Shown piece after piece: positions 25,795-39,700 of a stretch of DNA of 64,000 nt. Position numbers and translations under genes: made by a program. Source of the DNA: Acanthosepion esculentum (taxonomy: Eukaryota > Mollusca > Cephalopoda > Sepiida > Sepiidae); contig OZ038485.1 in NCBI GenBank assembly GCA_964036315.1, positions 77,658,460-77,722,459 on the forward strand, written 5' to 3'. How positions within the stretch are numbered: position 1 is the first letter of the stretch; each line of letters begins with the position of its first letter. The notes under the pieces are model-generated. The model was given only the letters and a program-made list of their open reading frames with translations. It searched no databases and was not told where the DNA came from.

Positions 25795-28700
25795 GTGACA
25801 AGTGCACCAACATTTTTACAAATTTAAAATTATTCCTTTTTGTTATTGAAATTTTTAACAAAATAATTTTTGTTCGTTCTTTATCAAATCTCTTAATTAA
25901 AAATCTCATTAACATAAGTAGATTGTGTGTGTGTGTGCGTGTGAATTATATTAGAAGTAGCCTTGAAAATATCTGTGAAGAAAATTTTACAATAAAAGAT
26001 ATTGATCTAAGTCACTAAACTGAAGAATTATATTTTGGGGAAAATTTTTCCAGAAAAAGACAAGACTGTTGTTTATGATATCTCTGTAGTAGAGTCACAG
26101 AGTAGAAAGTAACTTCAGTAAATTATATCAGTTAATAATAAAGAATGACACAAGTCTGACTTTTTACACATTTTGCTGGTGTGTTGATTTGTTTTTCATT
26201 CTTATTGTTTTTTATTGGTTTTGATTCTTGTTTTTGATAACAATTTTACAGAATACAGTTTAAATCAAAATTCAGTCATTCACATTTATTATTCTATCCA
26301 TATCTCTTGTTTAAATTATGCTAAATTTATTTGTAAGCATGTTATAACATGCTTATAAATAAATTTAACATAACTCAACACCTAAAATCAAATGCTGTTT
26401 AGTTGACCTCAATCAGTTTGTGGACAGTCAGCATTTAGTTTTTGGTATAGTTAGAGTAAAATCAACTGAAGCCATTTTATGATATACAATTCATAAAACC
26501 TCTAAATAGAATTATTTAATGAATTGTTTCATCATATATAAAATTGTATATTGAGTATGAAAAGAAAATCCCATTCTCTTTATTTGTATATTTACTACAA
26601 GTGTAGCTGATATACAGTTAAATTTAGACAACTTGTCATATGATAATTTTCTTTTCTTTTGCAACAGAAACAAGACATTTATTCATGTTTTTATTTACCA
26701 AAATAATTTTGACATTTTTCCATAAAACATTGAAAATCTTTTTGTGATTTCCATTCATTCTTATATTGTAAATATTGAACTACGAAAATATTTAATACCA
26801 GATATTATGGTGGGCATTAATAGGTTAAGTATAAAAGTTAAAATAAAAATCCAGCATTAATTATAGGTTTATAAAAGTCTGGTTTTAATTATAGGATTCT
26901 ATCTGTAACTCAAAAGTGGACATTAATGGACCAAGAATGCCACTTTATTAATTTAATGAAGTTATTCAAGAAAGAGTTGGTTAAATCTACAAATTCAAAA
27001 TTTGGAAATTGGATGATTTTATTAAAAATTAGACAAATCATTGGAATTTTAAAATTTAGCTTATGAGTTTATAAAAACAATTTGCAATAAGAGTTTTTTT
27101 TTTAAAGTTTGGTTATTCACTATATTATACTGGGGATGCTCCAAAAGTAATTTCCTGTTAAAATAAAGAGGAAACCTTACTTTCAAAGCATCCCTAGTAT
27201 AATTCAATGGATAACTGAACTCTTTCATCCAAAATTGTTTATATAAAATCATGGAAACTACAAGTTTTCAGATACAAAATACTATTTTTCTGCGTAGTCA
27301 CCACCATTGGCTATATATTTTCACCAACAGTCAACATTTTGTGGGTTGACAGCTGTTAAAAATCACATAGTATAGGATTTGTCACATACATCATTGTTGC
27401 AAATGTTGAAATACATTATCCATCACCTAATGTATTTACATCCACTGTTTGGTTGCCATAATTGGTCAGTGAATGATACAATTTTTTTCTGCATGGATGA
27501 ATTCAATGATACACCTCTCTTCATACACACTCTCATGCCAAATGCTATTTTGCCAGACTACCACTCAGCTGTTATCTGTAACAAGGTAAAATAAATTATG
27601 GGTTATTAGCAGGTAGGTTCAATCTCTCCTGCCATACCAATATGTACCTCTGATATTGTAATCCAACCTAATAAAATATTTGACAGTGGAGCTTGAACTT
27701 GGAAATTTATAATAGTATATATATATCAATGCAACACATCAATCTAGTAAAAGTAGTTCAGTGAAAGCAAAGCATGTAATCAGGTCATATGATTGAGATT
27801 TTGATCATGGATACATATAAAATAGCAACCGGTTAGAGGGGGCATCAAGAGGCAATACCAGAGCAGTGTCAGCAGCAATGGGGGTTTGATTACACTTGAC
27901 ACATATCACTCATCTTTGCTGTCAGAAATGGTCAGATGATTTGACTCAAATAGAAGCCTCATTCTTTATTCAACTTCTTATTCTTTCTTTAACCATAATT
28001 TGGAGTAAACACAACAACCAGAAACTAAAATCATTTGAGTTGTATTTCATTTATCCTGCCATTAAGACAGATGATCATTAAGAAGAATTTATTACATTGA
28101 TGTTGTGTGTTTTATAAACTCATTTCAAGAATTCTCTCAGATATTTGCTGTGGTCTACCTAAACTTTGTGTATTCAATGCACAAGTTTGTTGCATAAAAT
28201 ATTTTACAAGTCATTCCTTTGGAAAACATTGATACTTTAAATGTATAGTTCATGGATGTTATGAATGAAATGTGGGTTATTATTATTTAGCTTTCATTCA
28301 GCTTAGAAAATGAAAATAATTGCACAAACCTTAGCCATTACTGCCACTAATTATTCTTTTATTATAAATTGTAGTGAATAAAATGAAAAGACAAATAACT
28401 TCATAGCTTTGTCTATTTATCAATATTAAGATCTAATGAGCATTATTGAATAAATTGTAAAGACAAATATTTGGTTTTTAACTGAGAAAATAATCTTGCA
28501 TTGTTTTGATTATTTCTTTGAATATCACTTCAAAAACAATTTTTTGATGTATGTAGACCAAGAAAAGAGCAATGAGTATTCCCCAGAAACTAAATAAAAT
28601 TCCTGGAAAACAGCAGTGTGCAGAGGACAAAATAAAGACAACACAAATTTCAAAACTGGGAAAGTTGCATATTTTTTAGATCACCTCCCCAAAAAATGGA

Positions 28701-31700
28701 AAAAAATTAAGCAAATACTTGCACTTCTATTGTCTTAATGTCTTGAAGGGACTATCAAGCAAAAACAATTGTTTCCTAATTAAATTCTGAAAAGAAAAAA
28801 GAAAAGATATGCAGCTATAAAATATATTTATGGCACATCAGTAAGCTTGTAGTCTAATGATGAAAAAAAAGCATTTTTATTTTACACACATTTATTTTTC
28901 AATATAATCACATTTTCATTGCAATTAGTGGCAAATATTACATAAATTGAACATTATATAATGGGTAATCAAATATGACAGAGTTTGGGAAACACACAAA
29001 CACACACATTTTTTAAATTTTTTATTGAAATTGGAGTAGATTTGAACAGCGAAATTAGATCAGAACAATTTTGTTTACTGATGGGAATCTGATCTAGCCC
29101 ATTTGGAATTGGGTCATTAGGAAGACAATGGAAGATCAAGATAATTTTTATCGGTTAAAATTTTATATAGACCTTACTAAGGCTATGAGGAACTTTGAAA
29201 TTCACATGATTTGGGGTTGAAGGCAGCACTCGTGATAATCGTGTGGGGTCGATTTTTGATCAGCCAGGTTTATCTATATAAACGCGCACAGAAATCTGTT
29301 GACAGAGTGGTTGGCTCATCGAGTGCAGTCAAGCTGGGTAGAGAGAGGTCGGAGACTGGAAGTGACATCAGAGATTGGAACCAAACGCTCACTAACATAT
29401 TTTGTTGATATAAGTACGAAGAAGCGAATTACTCCTCCAACAATCTAAGACTGCTACTGCTACTATTATTACTACCACTGGAAATGGAAACGTCGAACAA
29501 GCTACAATAATCAAAAGGTTGTTTTGGGGATTGTCTGTCGTCGAGTGCAGTCGAGCTGGGTGGAGAGATATCGGAGACTGGAAGTGATGTCAGGGATTGG
29601 AACAAAACCCCCGCTAACATGTACTGTTAATATAAGTACTGATGCTTCTGCTACCAAGAAGATTACTACTACTGTTCCTGAAATCATTTCTATACAACTT
29701 GTGCAGTATGGAAAAGTACATTATTCTCTTGAAAGCTGACTGACCTGTTGGATTAAAGCATTGTGAATTTGGTCCCTGGAATAGGCAGTGTGTTTTATTT
29801 GGATTTAGTGGAAATGGGGCAATCAATAACTGAACAGTACTAAATAAAAACAAGATAAGATATCCGTAGACATGGGCAGTGGAGCAAGAACAATCTATAC
29901 CCATAAATTAAATAAAGGATTCTGTTTGAAACTCCCTGTAGGTTATCTGGATTGACAAGAACTTGATGAACACTGGAAGGCAAACATTCTGATAACAACC
30001 AAGATGAGACCAATTATATGTGCTTAAATAATCTGCATCCCAGAAATTCAAACAGGAAAAGAATTCTCATCCTGGCTATAAATAAAGATGTCACAAATTT
30101 TACAAGTATATAACTTGAGCATTCTAGTTTGAATTGATAGTTTTCATTCATTGGAAGTTGTCTATTTGTAAGAACTTGTTTTTATACTTTAACCACATCT
30201 TTTGTCTCAATTAAAATTTGTTCCTCAAATCAGCATCTAAATATGTTCACAACTCTTTGCAAATACTACAAAATACCAGAGATATCTGCCATCTTATTCT
30301 TTTGATAACTATTGTAATAACATTTAATGCTTTTACCAGAGTTTTGTGATTGTCCTAATGGTTAACAGCATTAAAAATAGAACTGATGAATCAAGTTAAA
30401 ATTCCAGCTGAGGTAGTTTGTGCTCACTTCACAATAATGGTTTTGGGAAAGGCATGAATTCACTTCTAAGTTCAGGTCAACATTTGCACTGTGCTGCTGA
30501 TACTACATAACTCAGTACAGACTGTCATATGCTACCCTGGAAGAGATGGGAAATGAAATATAATGCAACCATTGCCCAGGAAATGACATGAGTCCAGTTC
30601 TGGCAGTCTGGCGATTTGCTAGATGATGGAATAATTAAATTTTGAATGCTTTTAACAGAGTTTCTTTGTCTTCTATTTTGCAGAGATATGAATACAATAA
30701 AGAATACAACATAGATTAAAAGACAATAAAAATAATGTTGTTTGTTCACTAATTCTAATATTATCGTTGTAAAAATGTAGGTTGCTTAGCAACAAACAGA
30801 TGAAATGATTAATATAACAAGATTTACACATTTATGCATTTATATTCTTTACTGAAATCAGAATGTAGATATAAATTTAATACAGGGTAACAAACAATGC
30901 AAATAATATTTCAATATGAACGTTTACTTTGGTGTCACATGGCATAAAGACAAATGTGGAGGGAGCGATAACTGTCAGAAGTTTGTGTTATAACAGAGGT
31001 TCCAAGATCGTGCGACACGCATCATAGGTGTGGCAGAAGAGAATAGGAGATGAGGCGGAATGACTGAAAGACAATCAAAGATTTAGAAACACTTTCAAAA
31101 AAATTCATATACCAAAAAATAAATGATTTCAAAATTTAAAATATTATTATGGATTACTTGTAACTGCACACATGAGTCCCAGTATAAATGGTTATAAATA
31201 ATTATTAACCAATTTTATCATTGTTATATTTTTGCATTATATCAAGTATTAAGAATATAGTAACTAGTGTCTGCAAATTGGAGGAGATAGTTATCAATGA
31301 TAATGTTCTGACTTTGAGTCTGGCTATCTCCATTTAACCCTCTCTTTGATTTTGATTTTTAAGAGTACTTTTTATCAGATAAAATTTGGTGAGATGTGAG
31401 CAAATTTTCATTCCAAAAATGTGGCCCAGAGAAAAATGCTTGGGAACCAATATGTTATAACAATGTAGAAGGGCCTTCAAAAATTCAAGATTGATATGAG
31501 ATTGGTGGGAAATGATATAAATATTTTAGCTACAAGACAGGCCATACTTATATTTCTATGGGTGTGCATTCTGCTTAAATATCCATGGTGATGACACAAC
31601 TATTTACTCCTGCCTTAATAGTAAGTTGATAAGGTGAAATTGGCAGGTGATCTCATAAATGACCTACAATCTGTTGTCAACTTGGACAGGGAATGGCTTA

Positions 31701-33677
31701 ATTTTAATGCTGCCAAAACAAAACTGCTCTCTTTTATTTGTCTGCAAGAACCCTTTTTGCCTTCCATCAACATGGCTGATGCTAGCCTCCAGGAAAGTGA
31801 TTCATGCCTTCTTGGACTAACATTTTCCATTGACATGAGGTGGAAATATCATATTGAATCAATTGTTAGGTCTCTTGCTAAGAAACGTGGTTCATTGTGT
31901 TGTGCTAAACCATTTTCTTTCTATCTTAAATATTTATAAGTCTACCATTCATCCTTGCTTTGAATATTGCTGCCACATTTGGTCTGGTGCTCCTGCTATA
32001 TAGATTCTTGATAAAATCTAAACAAGAATCTGCAATGTTATTGGTGCTGACCTGACATCTCGGTTTCAGTCACTTTCTCACTGCCGTAATATAGCTTCCC
32101 TGTGCCTTTTCTATGAATACTTTTCTGGTATTTGTTCTGATGACTTTCATCTACGGTATGTAGACTTTATGGATTTAAGCACAGTACTATATTAGCAGCA
32201 AGGTCTCATCATTTTACAGTTGAAATGGTTGCTAGATGTAACTATAAGTTCTATTCTAATAGTTTCTTCTATTGCATTTCTCACTTGTGGAACTTTCTTC
32301 TGGCTTCTTGCTTCCCAGTCAACTTCAATCTTCAAAAATTTAAATGCAATGTCAATTGTTGTCTTTTGTTTTCTTAATTCCTGTTCCTTTATTTTTTTCT
32401 CTCTCTCTCCTTAATAATGTTTTTCCTCTTTCATATTCTTTAAAACTCAATAACTCCTTGCCTCCTAGTGCTTTATTGCTTTGCTTGTTGGGAAAATGAT
32501 TAAAAGAAAAAATAAAGAAATGCAGTTTGTTTAGTTCTTTATCAATGGAAGAATGAACATCAGTGTAGATTATTTCTTTGTTGACCATTTGTGTTATTAG
32601 ATAACGTATAAGAATCATATTGCAGAATTAAAAACAAAATAAGATAGATGGTTATAAAATAGAGTTGGAGTAGTTAAGTTTGTGTCTTTTATTTTTCCTT
32701 TTATTCATCTGGAACATTGACAGAATATTGGTTCATATGTTATCAACAAAATTCAAGAAGCTAAAGAAATTTGCATGAACAAATATGTATGAAGGTAGTA
32801 AAAGTTTTTGATCATCTGTAAATCATAAATATAATAAATGCAAATAAAGGTTTTATCTTTATCACTTTAATTAATTGCTGTTATTAAAAATTTACTAACA
32901 GAATTTTCTTTAGCTAGATTTCCCAAGATGTATCTCATGTTTGAAACCATTTGCTGTTATAAGATATAGGTATCAGTCTCAACATTTTACAAATTTCCTA
33001 GCTACACTTCCAATCAAAAGATATTAAAACTGTATAGCATTTGATACATCATACCTCAAAAGATTTCTATTAATAATTTTAATTATGATCACATTCTGAG
33101 GAAATTAACAAAATGCAAATAAGTCAAAATATGCTGAAAAGTTCTTGGCTGGACCACTCCTAACCAAATGACATATCTGAATTTTAAAAAGTCTCTTCTA
33201 GGTCAGATCAAAACCGTTACTATACTCTCATATAGTTTCTTATAACATCTCCCTGATGATTTCCCTTTATGATGTGAATGTTTTTAGTGGATTTAAAAAT
33301 TTCAATATATAGTTTAATTATCAAACACAACTTGTTATATAACAAGTGTGTGTGTGTTAATGTCTCAAATTCTATGTAATTTTAATAAAAAGACATTTTT
33401 TTCTTCTCTCCCTTCTTAAAAAAAAATTATTAGGGCTGACTAAGTCATTTTATTTCTTTTGCTTTTTTTACAGGCAGCTGAAAAACGTTCTAAACTTACT
33501 GATGAAGAGAGAGATGGAGTTTTATCTCCTCTTATGAAAGAAGGCTGGACCAAAGTGGAAGGCAGAGATGCTATCTACAAAGAATTTGTTTTCAAAAATT
33601 TCAATCAGGTCAGAAATGAATAAGATCAATGTTGTCATTCAATGTGTAAATTGTAATTATTATAAAACTGCATAAAA

Positions 33678-33744
<67 letters not shown>

Positions 33745-36700
33745 GTGCGGCAAGAGTAATACTCTTCTTTTTTCTTGAGCTGAGGTGGATAGGATGATAT
33801 GGAGCAACTGAGTGGCCATAACAATCACCAGACCTAACACCACCAAACTTATTCTTGCGAATCTTGTTTACAGGCTTGAACCGAAAGCAATTCCAGAATT
33901 AAAACAAAGAATTTCTCATGCATTTATACATTAATTTCAGAAAATTTATCAAATGCTTTTTAGACACGTTCTTGATCAGGTTCAGTTTTGTATTGAACAT
34001 GAAGAGGAGCTTTTTGAACATGTTAAATAGTTTGTTAACGATAACAAATCATGTTGTTTTGATGTGACAATACTTATAAATTTTCTTAAACTACTGTAAT
34101 TTATTTTTGTTTAGTAAAATTAATAAATAAAAAGGTTGATACTTTTGCCACACCCTGTATATGTAACAGTTTCAATTAAAATCCTGACTATTAGCCTGAA
34201 GACTTATACCTTGACAGTTCAAATCAATGCTTGTAATGTAAATTGGAAAAAAGAATTGTTCATAGGTACAACTAATAGGTTCCAGCTATATAACTAGAGA
34301 ATGTAATTAAAATGTTATCAGCATCCACCTTCCTAATAAGGTCTTCTATGTGCCAACAAAATAGCTTTTATTTGATCAGGCATAGACTCTACAAGACCTT
34401 TAAAGTTTTCCACTGAGATGTTCAGGATGTTCATAACAGTCATATAATAGAAGTTCTAGAGTGAACTTGTTGGTCTACCACATCTCATAAGTGCTCAAAT
34501 GCTATTGAGACATGGCGAGTTTAATGGCTAAAATAGTACCGTGAAGTTTTCATCTTACTAAAATCATTCTGTATAACTCATGCAGTGTGGAAAGGTACAT
34601 TATTCTGCTGGAAGATGCCACTGTAGAATTTTGTTTCCATGATAAGGCATATGGTGAGGTAGGTGCTATGAAACAAAGTACTTTCTACATGAATGAAAGG
34701 ACCTAGCATTTTATAGAACATTGATCAAATTATTACCATGTTTCCAGTTGCCTGCTTTTCTCCCAAAATACATCCTTCTGTACATGTGAATCTGATATGT
34801 TCAGTAATTGTGAAAGTAGCAATCATTCTTGTCATTTGCTGCTAGTCATGTTTTTTGCTTATCAGTGTATGCTATACATGATAATAAAAGAAAATGATGA
34901 TTTTGAAAGAGTTCTCATAGTTACCAGAAATTCATGAGATATTCAACTCTAAGCATATTCTTTTAGAGTTCAAAACATGTTTTTAATTCAGATTTTGTAA
35001 GTTATCAGGAAATACAAGAGAGCAAGTTCATTACTGTGTTCACTTTTGTTTTGTTTTTATTGTTATGGGGAACTGTATTTCTATTCTGATAGAATTGATG
35101 TGATTTAATAGTGCTTGCACATCTTCCTTGTGAAGCCAGACAATAAAAGTGTAATGTTTAAAGAATGCTGTTTTATTTCAAAGTATACTATATAGATGTA
35201 TATAGATTGCTGGAATGTAATCAAAATGATAATCTGTAAGATAAAGCAAGTTACACTGATGAGTGTCTGAAAATAAATATGTAAGGAAGCAAAGAGTATG
35301 TTTTTAACAATGTATGGAAACCTGTGTTCATAAAAAATAATTTTAGCAGTTATTTATATATATGCTTCTTCTTAGTCTTTTGAACAGGGGTAGCAGTTTA
35401 TTCCTTGTTTCCTGTTTAAGTTTGGGGTTCTGATTCATTCTAAAATCTCATTCTCTTTCACTCCCAGTAGTCCCTTGTGTCTTAGTGGTATTATTGCCTT
35501 GTTTGGGATAAATTGATTAAAAATAATATAGCTGGGTAATTTTTTTTATTTGTATATGGGCTAATTCATAGTGTTAGATGTTGAAATTCACAACCTGAAG
35601 ACAACATTCTGAAAAATATATGGAATAATAAAAGGCATTCTCTTTGAGAAATATTGTGATTTTATGACTGTCATATATTTTAAGAGTGTTTTTATGTAAA
35701 TTATTTAAATGCTTAAATATGTTATTTGCTCAGAACCAATAATATGAGGTGTCACGCTTTTATATCCCAAGGTGAAGTGAATTTAATTTATAGTTCAAGT
35801 GTTTTTCCAAATCTGACTATTCTATATGAAGTCTTTCTTAATTTGTCTGCTTGGCACTTTTGTATGACAAGTAAGAAAAAAAAATTATGTCAAGTATTGA
35901 ACTCTTAAAGAATGTCTATGGACATAAAATAATAAATATAATCTTCTCAGAGGTTTTATGACAACCTCTTAAATCCTGATAACTTTGAGTATCTCTATAG
36001 ATTTATATTCAAAGAATATTTAAAATACTTTGCGTGAATTAATAAAAATGAGAAAAAGTATTTTGTTTCCTCTCAAGATTTGTTAAGCTTTTCTTAAGTA
36101 ACAACTGGTATTTGGGGAGTATGCGAGTTAACAATTACCATGTAAGCTATTAGAAAGTTATCAAAAGAGTAAAAGTCTTTTATGTACATTGTCCCTTCCG
36201 GACATGGCTTTCCATAACTTCCTATCTTTTTCAGCTCTAAGTAATGTCTGTCTTCTTACTATCTCTCCTACTCCTTGCAATAGCAGAAATAAATAGAAGA
36301 GTAAGGCTTTTTATTTTCCATTTTTTTATTATTATTATTATTACTACTACTTCTATGATGATGTTAATTTAGTTACCACTATTGATTTGCTAAAAAAATT
36401 AACATGCCATGTTAAAAAAATGACCCAAACTTAATAAAAACAAAGTTTTATTATTAAAATCATTGTTATTATTAAGAGGAAAGACCAAAGTATTTTTTCA
36501 TTATTGAATTATATTTTTTGATTCTGTTTAGAATGTTTAAAATTTTGGTTAAAAATCTTTTCTTCTTTTTCTTTTTTTTTTGTATCGGCAGTTGGGGGAG
36601 ATTATTATAGGGAATTTTAGTGTTTTTTTTTTTTTGTGGTGAAAGAAAAACACATTGATTTGGAAATTACAAAAATCAAATGTGGTATTTTAATGAAACT

Positions 36701-39700
36701 TTCAGGACTTATTCACAAATGCATGAAATTATTTTAGAAATGTTTCTTTTTAGAAAATCTTGGTAAAAATATTTATTTTTTTTAAAATTTGTTACTGTCC
36801 CACTTATTTAATTTTATGAAATTTCAAGAAATTAAATTTTGTACAGTTTAATGTTTGTATTATTTAAAAGCAGAACTCCTTAGAGAATTTAAATCATTTT
36901 GTAAAATGGGACCCCCAGTTATCGAAAATCTGCCCTGAAGCATAAAATAAAAAATGCTATAAAACTAAAACATTTAATTAAAAAAGCTTTTAATTGCTTA
37001 TAATAAGATATATTAGGAACACTATTGTCTTAAGAAAAAATTTTTTTTGACAAATTGTCTTTACAAGAATTGTTTTCATTTTTTTTTTAAATTTTAGAAT
37101 TATTTTAATTTTTTTTAAATTTTAATTGTAATAATTTATAAAGTTTTAAGTCTTTTAAAATTCTGTCTTACTTTTCAGAGGTTAGGTGATATTGTTATAA
37201 AGTAAAAACTATATTTACTAATCATAAACGGAAAAGCTTACTACAATTCATGAACCCTTAATGTTTTGAAAAGAATTAAAAAAAATGTTTTTGTGTATAT
37301 AAATGTGTTGATTTTTGTAAATATGGACATCCATACACAACATTATCAGAATATGAGAGTGATAACTATGGTAAATTTAAACCCAAAGTACCTAAAATTC
37401 AATAAAACATTGTGGAGAATATTTACCTGAATTTTCAAGATTATTGGATAGTTAAAAATTATATAAAAAGGGCACTCACATTATATTCCTCAAGGAAATT
37501 TTATAGATGTCCACTGTAGAAAATGTTTAGATAAACTTCCATCTTTTAATCAAGCTGTTAACACTTTAAATAAACAGCTACTGTCGTATTAAAAAATGTA
37601 TTTCTATGATATTTTTAAACTTAAAGTAATATTTGTTTCAGATCAAATTAATTAAACTTTAAATCAGATAATATTCCTCAAATAGTTTCAGAAAAGTATA
37701 TTTTATTTTTGAAAGATTTTTTAATAAAGAGAATTACATTGTGATGAAAGATGGCTAAAAGTGATGCTAAACTCAGCAATTTTAGCAATTTCAAAATGAA
37801 AATTCCTTCCAGTCAATTTAAATTAGATTTGAAACACAGTAAAGTATTTTGCTTATTGGAAATATCAAATTTAATCTTTTAGCTTTAAATTAAAACTAAA
37901 GTAAAAGCTTGAAGAAAGATTTTTAATTTTTTTAAATTAATTTTAAACCTTAGGTATCCCATTTCTGTGGTCGTACCTATGTTAATGATAATAATTTGAC
38001 AGCATCTTGACTAACAAGTACTTGGAGAGGAATCACCCTGATATCATAGTTGTGCACAAGAGCAGCCAAGAATGGATCCTGATAGACATTGTAGTACCTT
38101 GAGGTAAGAATATTGTGAATGAAGAGCAAGCAAAAATACAGAGTTACAAACACCTGGCAGTGCAAATCAGAGAAATCTACCAAACAGCAGCTAAAGTTTC
38201 CCCTTTTCTGGTTAATGCACTTGGGACTATTTTCAGGGATCTTTCTGCCTTGCAAGATACCTTTGGGATATCTGACATTATTGAGAGCATGCAGGTAACA
38301 GTGCTGCTTGGAACAATTAGCTAAGGAATGTGTATCTCTTAGCTGTAGGCAAGAACTGAGCTATGACCTTCATTATCTGATAAAAACATGTTTCTGGTGG
38401 GGGTGGTCAACTTAGTTTGGCTTATTATTTTATTTTTCAATACATCCAGGACTTAAGAAAGAAGCACAGATTTCTTTTAGATTGCAAACTCAGTTGTGTA
38501 AAGTGTTGAGGAAAAATATCTACAAGGGTTTGTTTAGCAAGATTTTGGAAGTAGGTTGATGAAATTATTCTAATTAAATGACTGAAATGAGGTTTATTTG
38601 ATTAAACTTGATGAATTTATGTATAAACGTTCTTGTTTGTTTGAAGGCATTTGGATTCATGACTCGCATTGCCCTTTTTGCTGACAAGATGGACCACCAT
38701 CCTGAATGGTTTAATGTCTACAATAAGGTGAGACTTGAGACTACTGTCAAAATATTAGTGAGTCTTTATAACAAACACTAGTAATTTTGGTTTGAGTGAA
38801 ATTTTTATTAGAATTCATTTTGATTCCTGTTTGCTTATTTTTTTTAAAGAATTTTGAAGACCATTGTATTTATGTTGTAAGAGAGAAACAGATTGAAAAG
38901 ATGAAACAGTTATTGAAAATAGATGCATTTGTAAAAACAATCACATCAGGTTTGTCTCATTCCATTTTACCAGATCTACTTAGGGCAAACAAGTAGAAGT
39001 GCTTACTAATGCTAATATATATTACTAGCTGAGGTACCTGGCATTGCCCAGGTGTACATGACTGCAATTGTATAACTGCACCCCCAGTATACCCACACCC
39101 TCATCTAGAAATGTCTGCCTGTGTCCCCACTTGCATGCATCCTCTGTTGGTTATACTAAGCTACTCCCCACTCATCTTTTTTATGCTATGTCCTTCACAA
39201 ATATTTGATTGTTCTTAATAAAGGAATTCCATCAATAAAACCTTCTTGTATGGTCATTGCTCAGGGTTAAATTGTTTCAATGTTTTAAATATTCAGTAAA
39301 TTTCCTATAGCTGTAATAACTTTCAAATTGTATGGAATTGTTCACAAAGCTAATAATCAAACAAAAACACAGATGAAGCATCAGAGCCTGATTCAACTGC
39401 AAATACGAACACATGACCCCCCCCTCTTTGCACATTTACTGTAAAGCTGGGGTTAATAAGAAGTTCTTTGGGAATTTTTCCCTTTTAATACTTCAGTAAT
39501 CTTTCTCAAACAATCTTTGCATCCAAAGTTGTTTGAATGCCAATTTAGGATGGAATCGTGTGAAGAAACTATTGGCTAAAAGGTAAAAGCTGATTTTGAA
39601 CCGAGTTTGTCATAAATTTTGTCCACTTAATTGAAATGATCTAAACCACACATTAATGGAAAACAAATTTGTGTGTCATATGTAATTTACATGGCAAATT

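Larger units (their letters stand above)
33609..38646. other. PCBD intron 2
   Basis: This 5.0-kb intron contains a TA/CA microsatellite, a 417-bp TIR transposon remnant, a Tc1-like fragment, LINE tails at 35.4 and 36.2 kb and a LINE C-terminal piece at 38.0 kb. The span 36300-37960 is very AT-rich with nothing recognisable. Confidence 0.7.

Noticed and set aside
38115..38324. Additional PCBD exon before exon 3
   Set aside because: Exon 2 and exon 3 already join exactly at the conserved FNQ|AFGF position. This frame matches a retroelement C-terminus.
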